64,000 bases of DNA from Hyphomicrobiales bacterium (GTDB lineage: Bacteria > Pseudomonadota > Alphaproteobacteria > Rhizobiales > Rhizobiaceae): the NCBI GenBank assembly GCA_900472625.1, contig UCIT01000012.1, forward strand, positions 1 to 64,000. The letters run 5' to 3'. Each line of letters opens with the position of its first letter. Position 1 is the first letter of the stretch. Made by a program: the position numbers and the translations under genes. Under the pieces are notes generated by a model. That model was not told where the DNA came from and searched no databases. It saw nothing but the letters and a program-made list of their open reading frames with translations. This document shows positions 44,441-54,801 of this stretch, piece by piece.

Positions 44441-45067
44441 CTAGAAAATGAGCCTCGTGGCGATCAGGCCGCGCAGCGAATTGCCGACGTAGAGGCGCCC
44501 TGTCTTCACATCATCAAGTGTGATCCGGCCGACGCGGGCCTTGCGCTGGCAGATCAGTTCGGTCCGCAGGACACCGGCGAGCAGGCCGCAGGATATCGGC
44601 GGGGTGCGCAGGACGCCGGAGCCGTCGTCGAGGAAGACGGAGGTGATGGTGCCCTCGCAGACCTCGCTGCGTTCGTTGAGCATGATGACCTCGTCGGCTT
44701 CGGACGCCTGATGTTCGGCACGGGCAGTGTCATAGACCCCACGGCGGGTGGTCTTGATGCGCAGCAGCTTGTCGGTGGAGTCGAGGCGTGTGTTTGCGAC
44801 ACGCACGGTCCAGATGGTATCCGGCGGCAGCGGCGTGAAGGGCGCGGTGGTGACGGCGGTGTGGCCGTGTTGGTCAAAGGTGAGGCGGACGCGCTGGGCG
44901 GTGGCCGTTCCGGCGACGGCGTCGCGGAGCTTGGCCGCTGCGTCTATGGGCTTCGGAAAACCGATGCGGCCGGCGGAGCGGGAGAGGCGGGCGAGATGCA
45001 GGCGGAGGCGGATGAAGCCGGCGTCGGGATCGTATCGCAGGGTTTCGATCAGCGAGAATTCGGTCAT
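44441..45067 (-). CDS. pabC: aminodeoxychorismate lyase-like class IV aminotransferase
   Basis: PabC releases pyruvate from 4-amino-4-deoxychorismate to give p-aminobenzoate for folate. The 208-residue chain is a short fold-type IV PLP protein. The PLP Lys is in LLRIKTTRRGVYD, the Glu in NERSEVCEGTITSVF and the phosphate loop in ISCGLLAGVLR. Its start overlaps the pabB stop by 4 bases (ATGA), so the two are translationally coupled. That linkage supports PabC over branched-chain or D-amino-acid aminotransferases. Confidence 0.85.
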   Translation of the reverse strand: MTEFSLIETLRYDPDAGFIRLRLHLARLSRSAGRIGFPKPIDAAAKLRDAVAGTATAQRVRLTFDQHGHTAVTTAPFTPLPPDTIWTVRVANTRLDSTDKLLRIKTTRRGVYDTARAEHQASEADEVIMLNERSEVCEGTITSVFLDDGSGVLRTPPISCGLLAGVLRTELICQRKARVGRITLDDVKTGRLYVGNSLRGLIATRLIF

Positions 45068-46236
45068 GTGGCCGGCCTTCCGGTTCCGGCGATCGGCTGG
45101 TCGCCGATGGCGAAGCGGGCCTTGAGCAGGCATTCCTCGTATTCGGCCTCAGCCGTGGAATCGAAGACGATGCCGCCGCCGACGTTGAAGACCGCCCTGC
45201 CGTCGGTAAACAGGCTCACGGTGCGGATGGCGACGGAAAAACGCATGGCGCCCGATGGCGCGATCATGCCGATGGCGCCGCAATAGGCATCCCGCGGGCC
45301 GTCTTCCAGCCCGTGCAGGATGGTCATGGCGCTGAGCTTCGGGGCGCCGGTGATGGAGCCGCAGGGGAAGAGCGCGGCGAAGATGTCGCGTATGGTGAGG
45401 CCGGGCAGCAGCTTGGCCTGCACGTGGCTGACCATCTGGTGGACGGTCGGGTAGGTCTCGATGTCGAAGAGTTTTGGAACGTCGAGCGTGCCAACCTCTG
45501 TGATGCGCGAGATGTCGTTGCGCAGGAGATCGACGATCATGCGGTTTTCGGCCTGCGTCTTGATGTCGTCGCGCATGGCGGCAATGATCGCGGCGTCCTC
45601 TGCGGGCGAATTGCCGCGCCGGGCCGTGCCCTTCATCGGATGCGTCTCGATCCAGCCAGCCTCGTCGGCGCGGAAGAACAGTTCGGGCGAGCGCGACAGG
45701 ATGATCGGTCCGCCGAGATCGATGAGTGCGCCGTATTTCACCGGCTGACGTGAAATGAGTGACCAGAAGGCGGCGCGTGGGTCGCCCGACCAGCGCGCCT
45801 CGATCGGCATCGTCAGGTTGGCCTGGTAGCAATTGCCCTGGCGCAGGTGCTGGTGCAGGCGGTCGAAGCGGTCGCTGTAGGTGTCGAAGTCCCAGGCGGC
45901 TTTCGGGGCGGTGAGGAATTCCTCGTTCTCGAGGCGTTGGGCGGGCTGCGCCAGCGGGTGAGAGTCGGGCTGCGGGGCGTCGAAGATGCCGAAGCAGAGG
46001 AGGGGTGTCTCGCGGTTTTCAGCGGCGAAGGGGGCGAGCTTGTCTTCGAAGACATGGCCGGCCGCGTAGGCCATGTAGCCCGCCAGCCACTTGCCGGATG
46101 CCCTGGCCGCTTCCATGCGGGCGAGGCCGGCGAAGACCTCGGCGCGGGTGTGGGCGACGATGATGTCCGACGGGTCGGCAAAGAGCATGACCTGGCTGGT
46201 GGTGTCGTCGCGGAAGAGGATGTGGGGCGCGGACAT
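45064..46236 (-). CDS. pabB: aminodeoxychorismate synthase component I
   Basis: PabB aminates chorismate to 4-amino-4-deoxychorismate with ammonia from a PabA glutaminase. The 390-residue protein has the chorismate-binding domain with PVKYGALIDLGG, SPELFFRADEAG, ETHPMKGTARRG, ENRMIVDLLRNDISRI and the FPCGSITGAPK block. The PIKGT-type Lys (MKGT) that attacks chorismate is present. I start at MSAPHILFRDD; upstream frame to 46293 runs into the intergenic repeat. pabC overlaps its 3' end. The amidotransferase component is not in the window. Confidence 0.92.
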   Translation of the reverse strand: MSAPHILFRDDTTSQVMLFADPSDIIVAHTRAEVFAGLARMEAARASGKWLAGYMAYAAGHVFEDKLAPFAAENRETPLLCFGIFDAPQPDSHPLAQPAQRLENEEFLTAPKAAWDFDTYSDRFDRLHQHLRQGNCYQANLTMPIEARWSGDPRAAFWSLISRQPVKYGALIDLGGPIILSRSPELFFRADEAGWIETHPMKGTARRGNSPAEDAAIIAAMRDDIKTQAENRMIVDLLRNDISRITEVGTLDVPKLFDIETYPTVHQMVSHVQAKLLPGLTIRDIFAALFPCGSITGAPKLSAMTILHGLEDGPRDAYCGAIGMIAPSGAMRFSVAIRTVSLFTDGRAVFNVGGGIVFDSTAEAEYEECLLKARFAIGDQPIAGTGRPAT

Positions 46237-46296
46237 CAGCTTGATATGCCCTGTCCAATTAGGGAGCGTTTTGGTCGGCGACCTTCGCTCCACCCT

Positions 46297-46453
46297 CCCT
46301 CATTCCTGTGCTTGTCACAGGAATCCAGCATGCCCAAGTCCTTGGGCATGGGAGATGCAGTACGGCAAATGAAGAGTCCTCTCACGGCGCGGACGCGCCG
46401 TGGCTGGATTCCTGTGACATCGCCCGAGCGAAGCTTGGGCACAGGAATGAGGG
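46297..46453. repeat. palindromic intergenic repeat, copy B
   Basis: The element is bounded by CCCTCATTCCTGTG and ACAGGAATGAGGG. Inner segments are CACAGGAATCCAGC and its complement GCTGGATTCCTGTG. Hairpins ATGCCCAAG-TCC-TTGGGCAT and CACGGCGCG/CGCGCCGTG fall between. It shares its ends with copy A at 9893-10007. It fills most of the gap between pabB and pepF (46237-46528). Confidence 0.75.
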
Positions 46454-46528
46454 TGGGCGAGGGTGCGTGCGCGTTCATTTCGTGACCTATCGATGAAGTG
46501 GGGCGTTGCTGCACGCCCCATCTTCACA

Positions 46529-48382
46529 TCAGCCCTTATCTAGCGCTTCCAGCTCGTCGATCAGCCCCTCGATCATCGACAGACCCTTGCTCCAGAACGA
46601 CGGATCGGTGGCATCCAGCCCGAAAGGCTTCAGCAGTTCGGAGTGATGCTTGGTGCCACCGGCCTTGAGTAGCTCGAAATACTTGTCCTGGAAGCCTTGA
46701 TCGGCGTTCTGATAGACGGCGTAAAGCGAGTTCACCAGGCAGTCGCCGAACGCATAGGCGTAGACGTAGAACGGCGAGTGGATGAAATGGGGGATATAGG
46801 TCCAATAGGTCTCGTAGCCTTCCGAGATCTTGATCGCCGGGCCGAGGCTCTCTTCCTGCACCGACAGCCACAGTTCGCCGATCTGCTCGGCTGTCAGCTC
46901 TCCCTCCTTGCGGGCGGTGTGAACCTTGCGCTCGAATTCGTAGAAGGCGATCTGGCGGACCACCGTGTTGATCATGTCCTCGACCTTCTGGGCGAGCATC
47001 GCCTTGCGCTCGCGCTTGTCCTTCGTCTTGTCGAGCAGGGCGCGGAAGGTCAGCATTTCGCCGAAGACGGAGGCGGTTTCGGCGAGCGTCAACGGCGTCT
47101 GGCACATCAGCGCACCCTGGCCGCCGGCCAGAACCTGGTGGACGCCGTGGCCGAGCTCGTGGGCGAGCGTCATCACGTCGCGCGGCTTGCCGAGATAATT
47201 GACCAGCACATAGGGGTGAGCGGAGGGGACGGTCGGATGCGCGAAAGCGCCCGGCGCCTTGCCGGGGCGGACGGGGGCGTCGATCCACTCCTCGTCGAAG
47301 AAACGCCTGGCGATATCGGCCATCTCGGGGGCGAAGCCGGCATAGGCCGACAACACGGTGTCTCTGGCTTCGGTCCAGGAGATGACGGCATTGGAGGTTT
47401 CCGGCAGCGGCGCGTTGCGGTCCCAGAACTGCATCGGTTCCATACCGAGCCACTTCGCCTTCATCTTGTAATAGCGATGCGACAGCCTGGGGTAGGCGTC
47501 CTTGACGGCTGCGGCCAGCGCATCGACCACGTCGCGCTCGACGCGGTTGGCGAGATGCCTGGAATCGGCGATGTCCTCGAAGCCGCGCCAGCGGTCGGAG
47601 ATATCCTTGTCCTTGGCGAGTGTGTTGGTGATCAGCGTGAAGACGCGCAGATTGTCCTTGAAGGTTTTGGCCAGCGCCATGGCGCCCTTATGGCGTACCT
47701 CGGGATCGCGGTCCTGTAGCATGTTCAGCGTGACTTCGATCGACAGCTGCTCGCCGTCGACCTCGAAGCGCAGTTCGGCCATGGTCTCGTCGAACAGGCG
47801 GTTGAAGGCGGCGGCAGACGTCATGGACTTTTCGAGGAACAGCTGCTCCAGTCTGTCGTCGAGCTGGTAGGGCTTGTCCTTGCGCAGGTCGACCAGCCAG
47901 GGGCGATAATGGCCGGCGACCGCGTCATTTTCCATGCAGGCGTCGATGACGGCATCGTCGATGCGGTTGAGCTCGAGGCCGAAGAACAGCAGGTGGCCGG
48001 AGAAATCGGTAATCTTCGCCTGCACGTCGCCGTAGAGCTTGCCGTTGGCGGGGCTCGACGTGTCGGAGAAATAGGTGAGGCCGGCAAACGAGCCGAGGCG
48101 GCCGATGATGTCGTCGAGCGCCTCATATTCCTTCAGCGCCTGGCCGATGCCGTCCGTGCCCTGCTTGGTGGCGGCGTCGGCAAGCTTGCCCTTCCATTTC
48201 TCCTCGAAGGCGAGCGACGCCTTGCCGGCCTTTTCCATGTCCGCCTTGAAGGCGTCGGATGTCGCGGAAGGGTAGAGGTCCTGCAGTTTCCAGGTGGGAA
48301 GATCGCCGAGCTCGGATGCGGCCGCCGCGCCGGCGCCACTTGCGGAAAAGTTGCATTCTGGCCCGAAGAGCGTGTTTTTCAT
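46529..48382 (-). CDS. pepF: M3 family oligoendopeptidase F-like
   Basis: The 617-residue zinc peptidase is cytoplasmic and mainly helical. The metal site HELGH at about 404 lies in TLAHELGHGVHQ, with the third ligand Glu in the downstream ETASVFGEM segment. Other blocks are SHRYYKMKAKWLG and the C-terminal KPFGLDATDPSFWSKGL. PepF-type enzymes cut oligopeptides of about 6-18 residues. AGAGGATC precedes the ATG. No partner gene is adjacent. Confidence 0.9.
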   Translation of the reverse strand: MKNTLFGPECNFSASGAGAAAASELGDLPTWKLQDLYPSATSDAFKADMEKAGKASLAFEEKWKGKLADAATKQGTDGIGQALKEYEALDDIIGRLGSFAGLTYFSDTSSPANGKLYGDVQAKITDFSGHLLFFGLELNRIDDAVIDACMENDAVAGHYRPWLVDLRKDKPYQLDDRLEQLFLEKSMTSAAAFNRLFDETMAELRFEVDGEQLSIEVTLNMLQDRDPEVRHKGAMALAKTFKDNLRVFTLITNTLAKDKDISDRWRGFEDIADSRHLANRVERDVVDALAAAVKDAYPRLSHRYYKMKAKWLGMEPMQFWDRNAPLPETSNAVISWTEARDTVLSAYAGFAPEMADIARRFFDEEWIDAPVRPGKAPGAFAHPTVPSAHPYVLVNYLGKPRDVMTLAHELGHGVHQVLAGGQGALMCQTPLTLAETASVFGEMLTFRALLDKTKDKRERKAMLAQKVEDMINTVVRQIAFYEFERKVHTARKEGELTAEQIGELWLSVQEESLGPAIKISEGYETYWTYIPHFIHSPFYVYAYAFGDCLVNSLYAVYQNADQGFQDKYFELLKAGGTKHHSELLKPFGLDATDPSFWSKGLSMIEGLIDELEALDKG

Positions 48383-48590
48383 GAGCGGGATCCTCTTCCT
48401 ATTTTACGACAGGTCTGACTGTCTATGCGCCCAAGGCCTTGGCATCAAGGGCTTTTCCGTTACCGGAAAGCTCCGTTTCGAGGCGGAATCGTCTTCGCCA
48501 CAAACGTTAAAATGCAATTATTTCTCAAAACTGGATGTTCAAGCCTTCATGCGACATTGCGTTCAAGGTTTCGCATGAAGTGAGGCAGCA

Positions 48591-50144
<1,554 letters not shown>

Positions 50145-50237
50145 CGGGTTTCAGTTAAGGTTCCGGCAATCATCTTTTGTTACCAGTTATAAACCACTTG
50201 TTAGTGAGCTGTTCACTCTATAAAGAAAAGGTTGAAC

Positions 50238-50264
50238 ATGTGTGGCATTTTTGCCATCGTGTGA
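50238..50264 (+). other. 8-codon leader ORF (MCGIFAIV)
   Basis: ATG with AAGG 7 bases upstream opens an ORF that reads Met-Cys-Gly-Ile-Phe-Ala-Ile-Val and stops at TGA, 55 bases before the DUF882 start. The peptide is identical in style to the N-terminus of class II glutamine amidotransferases (MCGI...). It could be a leader peptide, a decayed gene start or chance. The bases also form TGGCA/TGCCA, a small hairpin. Confidence 0.3.
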
Positions 50265-50318
50265 CCGCATTTAACAGTCAAGGGTCAGGTTGAGGGACTA
50301 TCGGCTGTCTGACGGGGA

Positions 50319-52226
50319 TTGAGTTTGCCGGATCTGAATTGGAACACGAAGCCTTCGCGCCCAACATGGCGCAATAGGTGCGCAGACCTTTGCGGAAAGG
50401 TGGCAAGGACGGCTATGGCCGCCCTTCTCGCAGTTGCAGTTTCGTCGCCTGTCCTGGTGAGCACGCCTTCGCAGGCGGCCGGCGAAACGCGGAGTCTCAA
50501 GCTTTACTTCATCCATACGGGCGAAAAGGCGGTCATTACCTACAAGCGTAATGGCAAGTACGACCCCCGTGGTCTCGAACAGATGAACCGCTTCCTTCGC
50601 GACTGGCGCAAGAACCAGCCGACGAAAATGGATCCGCGCCTGTTCGACCTGATCTGGGAAGTCTACCGCCAGAGCGGCTCCAAGGATTACATCAACGTGA
50701 TCTGCGGCTTCCGCTCGCCCGGCACCAATGCCATGCTCAAGGGCCGCTCGCGCAATTCCGGCGTCGCCGAGAAGAGCCAGCACATGCTCGGCAAGGCGAT
50801 GGATTTCTTCATTCCCGACGTGAAACTCGCAACCTTGCGCGGAATCGGCATGAAAATGCAGGTCGGCGGCGTTGGATTCTATCCGAAATCGGGCTCGCCC
50901 TTCGTGCACATGGATGTCGGCGGCGTTCGCGCCTGGCCGCGCATGAACCGCGACGAACTGGTGCGTCTGTTCCCGAACGGCAATACGATGCATATTCCGG
51001 CCGACGGCAAGCCGCTTCCCGGCTACGAGCAGGCTGTGGCCGACTACAAGCGTCGCGTCAGCTCCAGCTCGGTGCAGATGGCAAGCTCCGGTGCCTATAC
51101 CGGCTCCGCCTCGTCGTCGGACGAGGAGCGCAAGAAGCCGAAGACCCTGTTTGCCGCGCTGTTTGGTGGCGGTGCGGATGAGGATGAGGACAACGCGGAA
51201 GACAGCACGCCAGCAGCCGCTGTCGCCGTTGCCAAGGCAACGCCGCCTAAGGCCGCCGAGATGCCGAATGCAGCCGACCCAAGTGAGGCCGTGCCTGCCG
51301 CAACAACGGAAGTCGCCAGCGTCAACGCGCCGATCCCTCAGGTTCGTCCGGCATTCGCGCAACAGCCTGCCGGCAGTGAGATGGCCAGCGCTCTCGTCTC
51401 TCCGCAGTCCGGAAACGCGGCGCAGGATGCTCTGTCTGCTGTGACCGATCAGGGCCAGCAACATTTCGCCGATCTCAGCGCCTATAGCGTGCCTGTGCCT
51501 TCACTGCTCGGACAGCGTCGTTCTCCTGGCGATGCCGAAGTCGCCTCGGTCGATCCGGCTGCTGCGACGACGGGGGATCTCGCAGCGGTGCCGACACCGG
51601 CTGAACGTCCAGCTCTTGCCGAAAAGCTTCTGGCGGCGGCCAATGCCGATGCCGAAGCGAATGGTGATGTCGCAGATCAGCAGAACACGTTGTCTCCAGC
51701 TGTCGCCGACGCTCTCAACCAGCAGAACAACAGCCAGGTCGCAGCCAACCAGCCTAATGTATCGAGCGTCGAACAGGCTATAAACGCAGCGATGCCGCAG
51801 AGGGTTCCAGCGCCTAAGCCGCCAGTTCAGCTGGCAGCGCTTGCCCCTGCGACGAAGTCGGCCAGCTTCGGTGATGCCTTCGATGCGCCTAAACCTGCAG
51901 CCGATGCCGGCGTCGCTCACGGCCTGCCTTCCAAGGGCGGGCGTCCGACGAAGCATCTCGCCGCCGAGGCCGACGCAAGCCGCGCAACGGTGACGACAGA
52001 ACCGAAGCTGACGCAGAAGATCATCTCGCAGTGGGCGCTCAGCAATGCGCGCATGGAAATGGTGACCAAGCCGGTCAAGGCACCGCGTTTCGTCAGCCAG
52101 ACGTTGCGGGCGCAGCCGAAGGCGGTCTACGCGGAAGGCTTCACCAAGACGGCTTCGATCGATACCGGTCGCTTCAGCGGCACGGCGGTCAACTTCATGG
52201 AAGTGCGCAAGTTCGACGCGAATTGA
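50319..52226 (+). CDS. exported DUF882 (YcbK/peptidase M15A-like) protein with long disordered tail
   Basis: The 635-residue protein has a signal sequence (about 28-54) ending Ser-Gln-Ala-Ala. A DUF882/M15A domain (about 57-240) has the zinc-site segments SGVAEKSQHMLGKAMDFFI and PFVHMDVGGVRAWP. About 330 residues of Ala/Pro/Gln/Asp-rich linker follow. A conserved C-terminal module (about 570-635) contains RFVSQTLRAQPKAVYAEGF. The domain resembles MepK/YcbK, murein endopeptidases that cut meso-DAP cross-links. The start is a TTG (50319 or 50325), with GGGGA before the second. Confidence 0.85.
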   Translation: MSLPDLNWNTKPSRPTWRNRCADLCGKVARTAMAALLAVAVSSPVLVSTPSQAAGETRSLKLYFIHTGEKAVITYKRNGKYDPRGLEQMNRFLRDWRKNQPTKMDPRLFDLIWEVYRQSGSKDYINVICGFRSPGTNAMLKGRSRNSGVAEKSQHMLGKAMDFFIPDVKLATLRGIGMKMQVGGVGFYPKSGSPFVHMDVGGVRAWPRMNRDELVRLFPNGNTMHIPADGKPLPGYEQAVADYKRRVSSSSVQMASSGAYTGSASSSDEERKKPKTLFAALFGGGADEDEDNAEDSTPAAAVAVAKATPPKAAEMPNAADPSEAVPAATTEVASVNAPIPQVRPAFAQQPAGSEMASALVSPQSGNAAQDALSAVTDQGQQHFADLSAYSVPVPSLLGQRRSPGDAEVASVDPAAATTGDLAAVPTPAERPALAEKLLAAANADAEANGDVADQQNTLSPAVADALNQQNNSQVAANQPNVSSVEQAINAAMPQRVPAPKPPVQLAALAPATKSASFGDAFDAPKPAADAGVAHGLPSKGGRPTKHLAAEADASRATVTTEPKLTQKIISQWALSNARMEMVTKPVKAPRFVSQTLRAQPKAVYAEGFTKTASIDTGRFSGTAVNFMEVRKFDAN

Positions 52227-52250
52227 GCTGTCGAAACGTCGCGAAATCAG

Positions 52251-52279
52251 AACCGTCGGAGCGATCCGGCGGTTTTTTG
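52251..52279 (+). terminator. intrinsic terminator of DUF882 gene
   Basis: AACCGtCGG-AGCGAT-CCGgCGGTT followed by TTTTTT, 25 bases after the stop. Confidence 0.88.
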
Positions 52280-52347
52280 TTGGTGCTGGCAGGCGATCGC
52301 CGAATCGTGTTCGGGCGCCGATGGCTGAGGGATGGGTGGGAACGGAC

Positions 52348-53115
52348 ATGAATATTGGATTTGTCGGAACCGGAACGATCACCGAGGCGATGGTGACGGG
52401 GATGCTTGGCTCGACGCTCGAGATCGGCGGGATCGTCGTTTCGCCGCGCAACGGTGAGATCGCCGCCCGGCTTGCGGCCGCCTCGAACCTCGTTCGGATC
52501 GCCGCCGACAATCAGGCCGTCGTCGATCAATCCGACATGGTGTTTCTGGCGATCCGTCCGCAGATTGCCGAGGAAGTGGTCACGGCCTTGCGGTTTCGCC
52601 CCGGTCAATCGGTGGTCAGTGTCATCGCCGCGACGGATAGAGCCAAACTCGGGGCCTGGATCGACCAGCGTGTCGAGATCACCCAGGCGATCCCGCTGCC
52701 GTTCGTCGCCGATCGCGGTGGCGTCACCGCCATCCTGCCGCCAAACCGCGAGGTCGCAGCGATCTTTGCGGCGCTCGGCAGCGCGGTCGAATGCGAGACG
52801 CGTGAGGAATACGACCTGCTGGCGGCAGCCACCGCGCTGATGGGCAGCTATTTCGGCATTCTCGAGCGGACGACCGGCTGGCTGGCGCAGCAGGGAATGC
52901 CCGCCGACAAGGCGCGAGCCTTCGTGGCGCCGCTGTTTCTCAGTCTTGCCGAGACGGCCGTCCGGCATGGCGAGATGCCGCTGGAGGCTTTGCGGCAGGA
53001 GTTTTCGACCAAGGGCGGGCTGAACGAGCAGGTGTTCGAGGATTTCGAGCGCAACGGTGGCACAACGGCGCTGACGGCGGCGCTCGACCGGGTGCTCGTG
53101 CGGATCAAGGGATAG
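52348..53115 (+). CDS. pyrroline-5-carboxylate reductase family protein
   Basis: The 255-residue protein has the ProC Rossmann start MNIGFVGTGTITEAMVTGML and VFLAIRPQ. The helical dimer domain is LLAAATALMGSYFGILE. At the C-terminus, where ProC enzymes have SPGGTT next to the substrate, this chain reads EFSTKGGLNEQV, so the substrate pocket is altered. It may reduce a relative of pyrroline-5-carboxylate rather than make proline. GGGAACGGAC precedes ATG 52348; open frame 9 codons upstream is not family-like. Confidence 0.78.
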   Translation: MNIGFVGTGTITEAMVTGMLGSTLEIGGIVVSPRNGEIAARLAAASNLVRIAADNQAVVDQSDMVFLAIRPQIAEEVVTALRFRPGQSVVSVIAATDRAKLGAWIDQRVEITQAIPLPFVADRGGVTAILPPNREVAAIFAALGSAVECETREEYDLLAAATALMGSYFGILERTTGWLAQQGMPADKARAFVAPLFLSLAETAVRHGEMPLEALRQEFSTKGGLNEQVFEDFERNGGTTALTAALDRVLVRIKG

Positions 53116-53141
53116 CCGTTACGGCTCAGGCCTATCCGCTC

Positions 53142-53336
53142 TCAATGGCTGCCCGGGTTGTCGTTGGCCGTCGGCCGCAGTTCCGGCTCATCGAGCACGC
53201 GCACGCCGGTGTCGAGGACGCGGATCACCATCTCGTAGATGTTGAGCGCGCGTTTGCTCGATGGCATGCCCTGCTCGAGAATCGCCAGCGCCTGCCGCAG
53301 GCGGTCGGAGAGTTCCTTGTCGGTGATGGTGTTCAC
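53142..53336 (-). CDS. small conserved-looking hypothetical protein
   Basis: The 64-residue ORF starts at GTG with GGAG 7 bases before it. It reads VNTITDKELSDRLRQALAIL, then a helical segment QGMPSSKRALNIYEMVIRVL, then an acidic, Pro-containing tail ending DNPGSH. It is hydrophilic and probably two helices. I do not recognise the family. It lies between convergent ProC-like and same-strand LhgO-like genes. Start codon, ribosome site and composition support it as real. Confidence 0.6.
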   Translation of the reverse strand: MNTITDKELSDRLRQALAILEQGMPSSKRALNIYEMVIRVLDTGVRVLDEPELRPTANDNPGSH

Positions 53337-53430
53337 ACAAGTGCTCCGCGGGTTGTTGGCCGTGCGCGATAATCTACCGCGCATTGCACCGTGAAGCCAC
53401 TATCCGATCGGAGGAGCCGTGACTGCCGTT

Positions 53431-54540
53431 TCAATCGGCGAGCGACATGACATGCTCGGCGATCGCCAGCGACGAGGTGAGGCCGGGGCTTTCGATGCCG
53501 TAGAGATGCACCATGCCGTGGATGCCATGCACCTGAGGTCCATGAATGGCGAAGTCGGCGGCGGGCTGGCCGGGGCCGGAGAGCTTCGGGCGGATGCCGC
53601 TATACGCCGGCTGCAGGCAGCCATCGGGCAGGCCCGGCCAGTAGCGCCGGATTTCGTCATAGAAGCGTTCAGAGCGGTTGGGATCGACCTCGTAGCGGAC
53701 GGCATCGGTCCATTCGACATCGGGCCCGAAGCGGATATTGCCGCCGAGATCCATGGTGAGATGAACGCCAAGGCCGCCATCCTCCGGCACCGGATAGATC
53801 AGGCGCGAGAAGACATGGCGTGTCGGTGCGGAGAAATAATTGCCCTTCGCCATATGGAGCTTGGGCACGGTGGCATGATCGAAGCCATCGATCGCGTTGG
53901 CCAGCTTGTTGGCGGAGAGGCCGGCCGCGTTGATGAAACGGCGTGACGCCACGTCGTATTCCTCGCCGGTCGTCCGGTCGCGGGTGCGCAGCGTGAAGCG
54001 ACCGTTCGCGGCGGTGCCCGCGATGATCTCGGTGTTGAAGGCGATTGCGGCGCCGGCCTCCTCGGCGTCGGCCTGCAGCGACAGCATCAGCGCGTGGCTG
54101 TCGATGATGCCTGTCGATGGCGAGACGAGGGCGGCCATGCAGGTCAGTGCCGGTTCGCGGGCCATGGCTTCGGCGCCGGAGATCAGCACCAGATCGTCGG
54201 CGCCGCATTCGGCAGCCTTGTCACGGATCGCTTCGAGCTTGCCGACTTGCGCGGCGCTGGTGGCGACGATGAACTTGCCGCACCTGGCATGCGGGATGCA
54301 GTTCTCCTCGGCGTAGCGATAAAGCCTGGCTTTCCCTTCTAGACAGAAGCGTGCCTTCAGCGAGCCGGGCGGATAATAGATGCCGGCGTGGATGACTTCC
54401 GAGTTGCGGGAACTGGTCTCCATGCCGATCATCGGATTGGTCTCGATGATCAGCGTTTCCAATCCTTGCATCGCGGCTTGTCGGGCGATCGCCAATCCGA
54501 CAACGCCGGCGCCGGCGACGATGCAGTCGACTTCGTCCAT
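53431..54540 (-). CDS. lhgO: FAD-dependent oxidoreductase, L-2-hydroxyglutarate oxidase-like
   Basis: The 369-residue DAO-fold protein starts with the FAD-binding VDCIVAGAGVVGLAIARQAA. The LhgO/L2HGDH block reads SSRNSEVIHAGIYYPPGSLKARFC. It also has GIIDSHALMLSLQADAEEAG and the C-terminal GIRPKLSGPGQPAADFAI. This group oxidises L-2-hydroxyglutarate to 2-oxoglutarate. GGAGAAAG precedes the ATG. The divergent neighbour 261 bases away is a succinate-semialdehyde dehydrogenase gene; E. coli likewise groups lhgO with gabD in the csiD operon. Substrate is inferred from motif and neighbour. Confidence 0.82.
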   Translation of the reverse strand: MDEVDCIVAGAGVVGLAIARQAAMQGLETLIIETNPMIGMETSSRNSEVIHAGIYYPPGSLKARFCLEGKARLYRYAEENCIPHARCGKFIVATSAAQVGKLEAIRDKAAECGADDLVLISGAEAMAREPALTCMAALVSPSTGIIDSHALMLSLQADAEEAGAAIAFNTEIIAGTAANGRFTLRTRDRTTGEEYDVASRRFINAAGLSANKLANAIDGFDHATVPKLHMAKGNYFSAPTRHVFSRLIYPVPEDGGLGVHLTMDLGGNIRFGPDVEWTDAVRYEVDPNRSERFYDEIRRYWPGLPDGCLQPAYSGIRPKLSGPGQPAADFAIHGPQVHGIHGMVHLYGIESPGLTSSLAIAEHVMSLAD

Positions 54541-54678
54541 GCCTGCTTTCTCCAGCCTGTGTCATGTTCACTACATCAATCGGCAGCATCGTCAAAGTCA
54601 TGCAATGGTGGGGCATCCGTGCGCCGCTGGTCCTTACGAATTGCGTGCAGACCGCATCTAATTTCGGTTTATAACGTC

Positions 54679-54704
54679 GCATGCACTGAGAAAAAGCATG
54701 CACT
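54679..54704. promoter_or_regulatory. direct repeat GCATGCACT x2 between lhgO and gabD
   Basis: GCATGCACT occurs at 54679-54687 and 54696-54704, a 17-base period. GCATGC is itself palindromic. The pair sits about 100 bases before gabD and 140 bases before divergent lhgO, a fair place for an activator or repressor of both. I see no gene in 54541-54801. Confidence 0.4.
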
Positions 54705-54801
54705 TGGCCTATATGGAGGGTGTGCGGAGCGAGCCGCCATGTTGCTGGCCCCTGTCTCTGCTGCCCTATCCATTGATTGACGAAGACGATAAGGAATAAA
54801 G

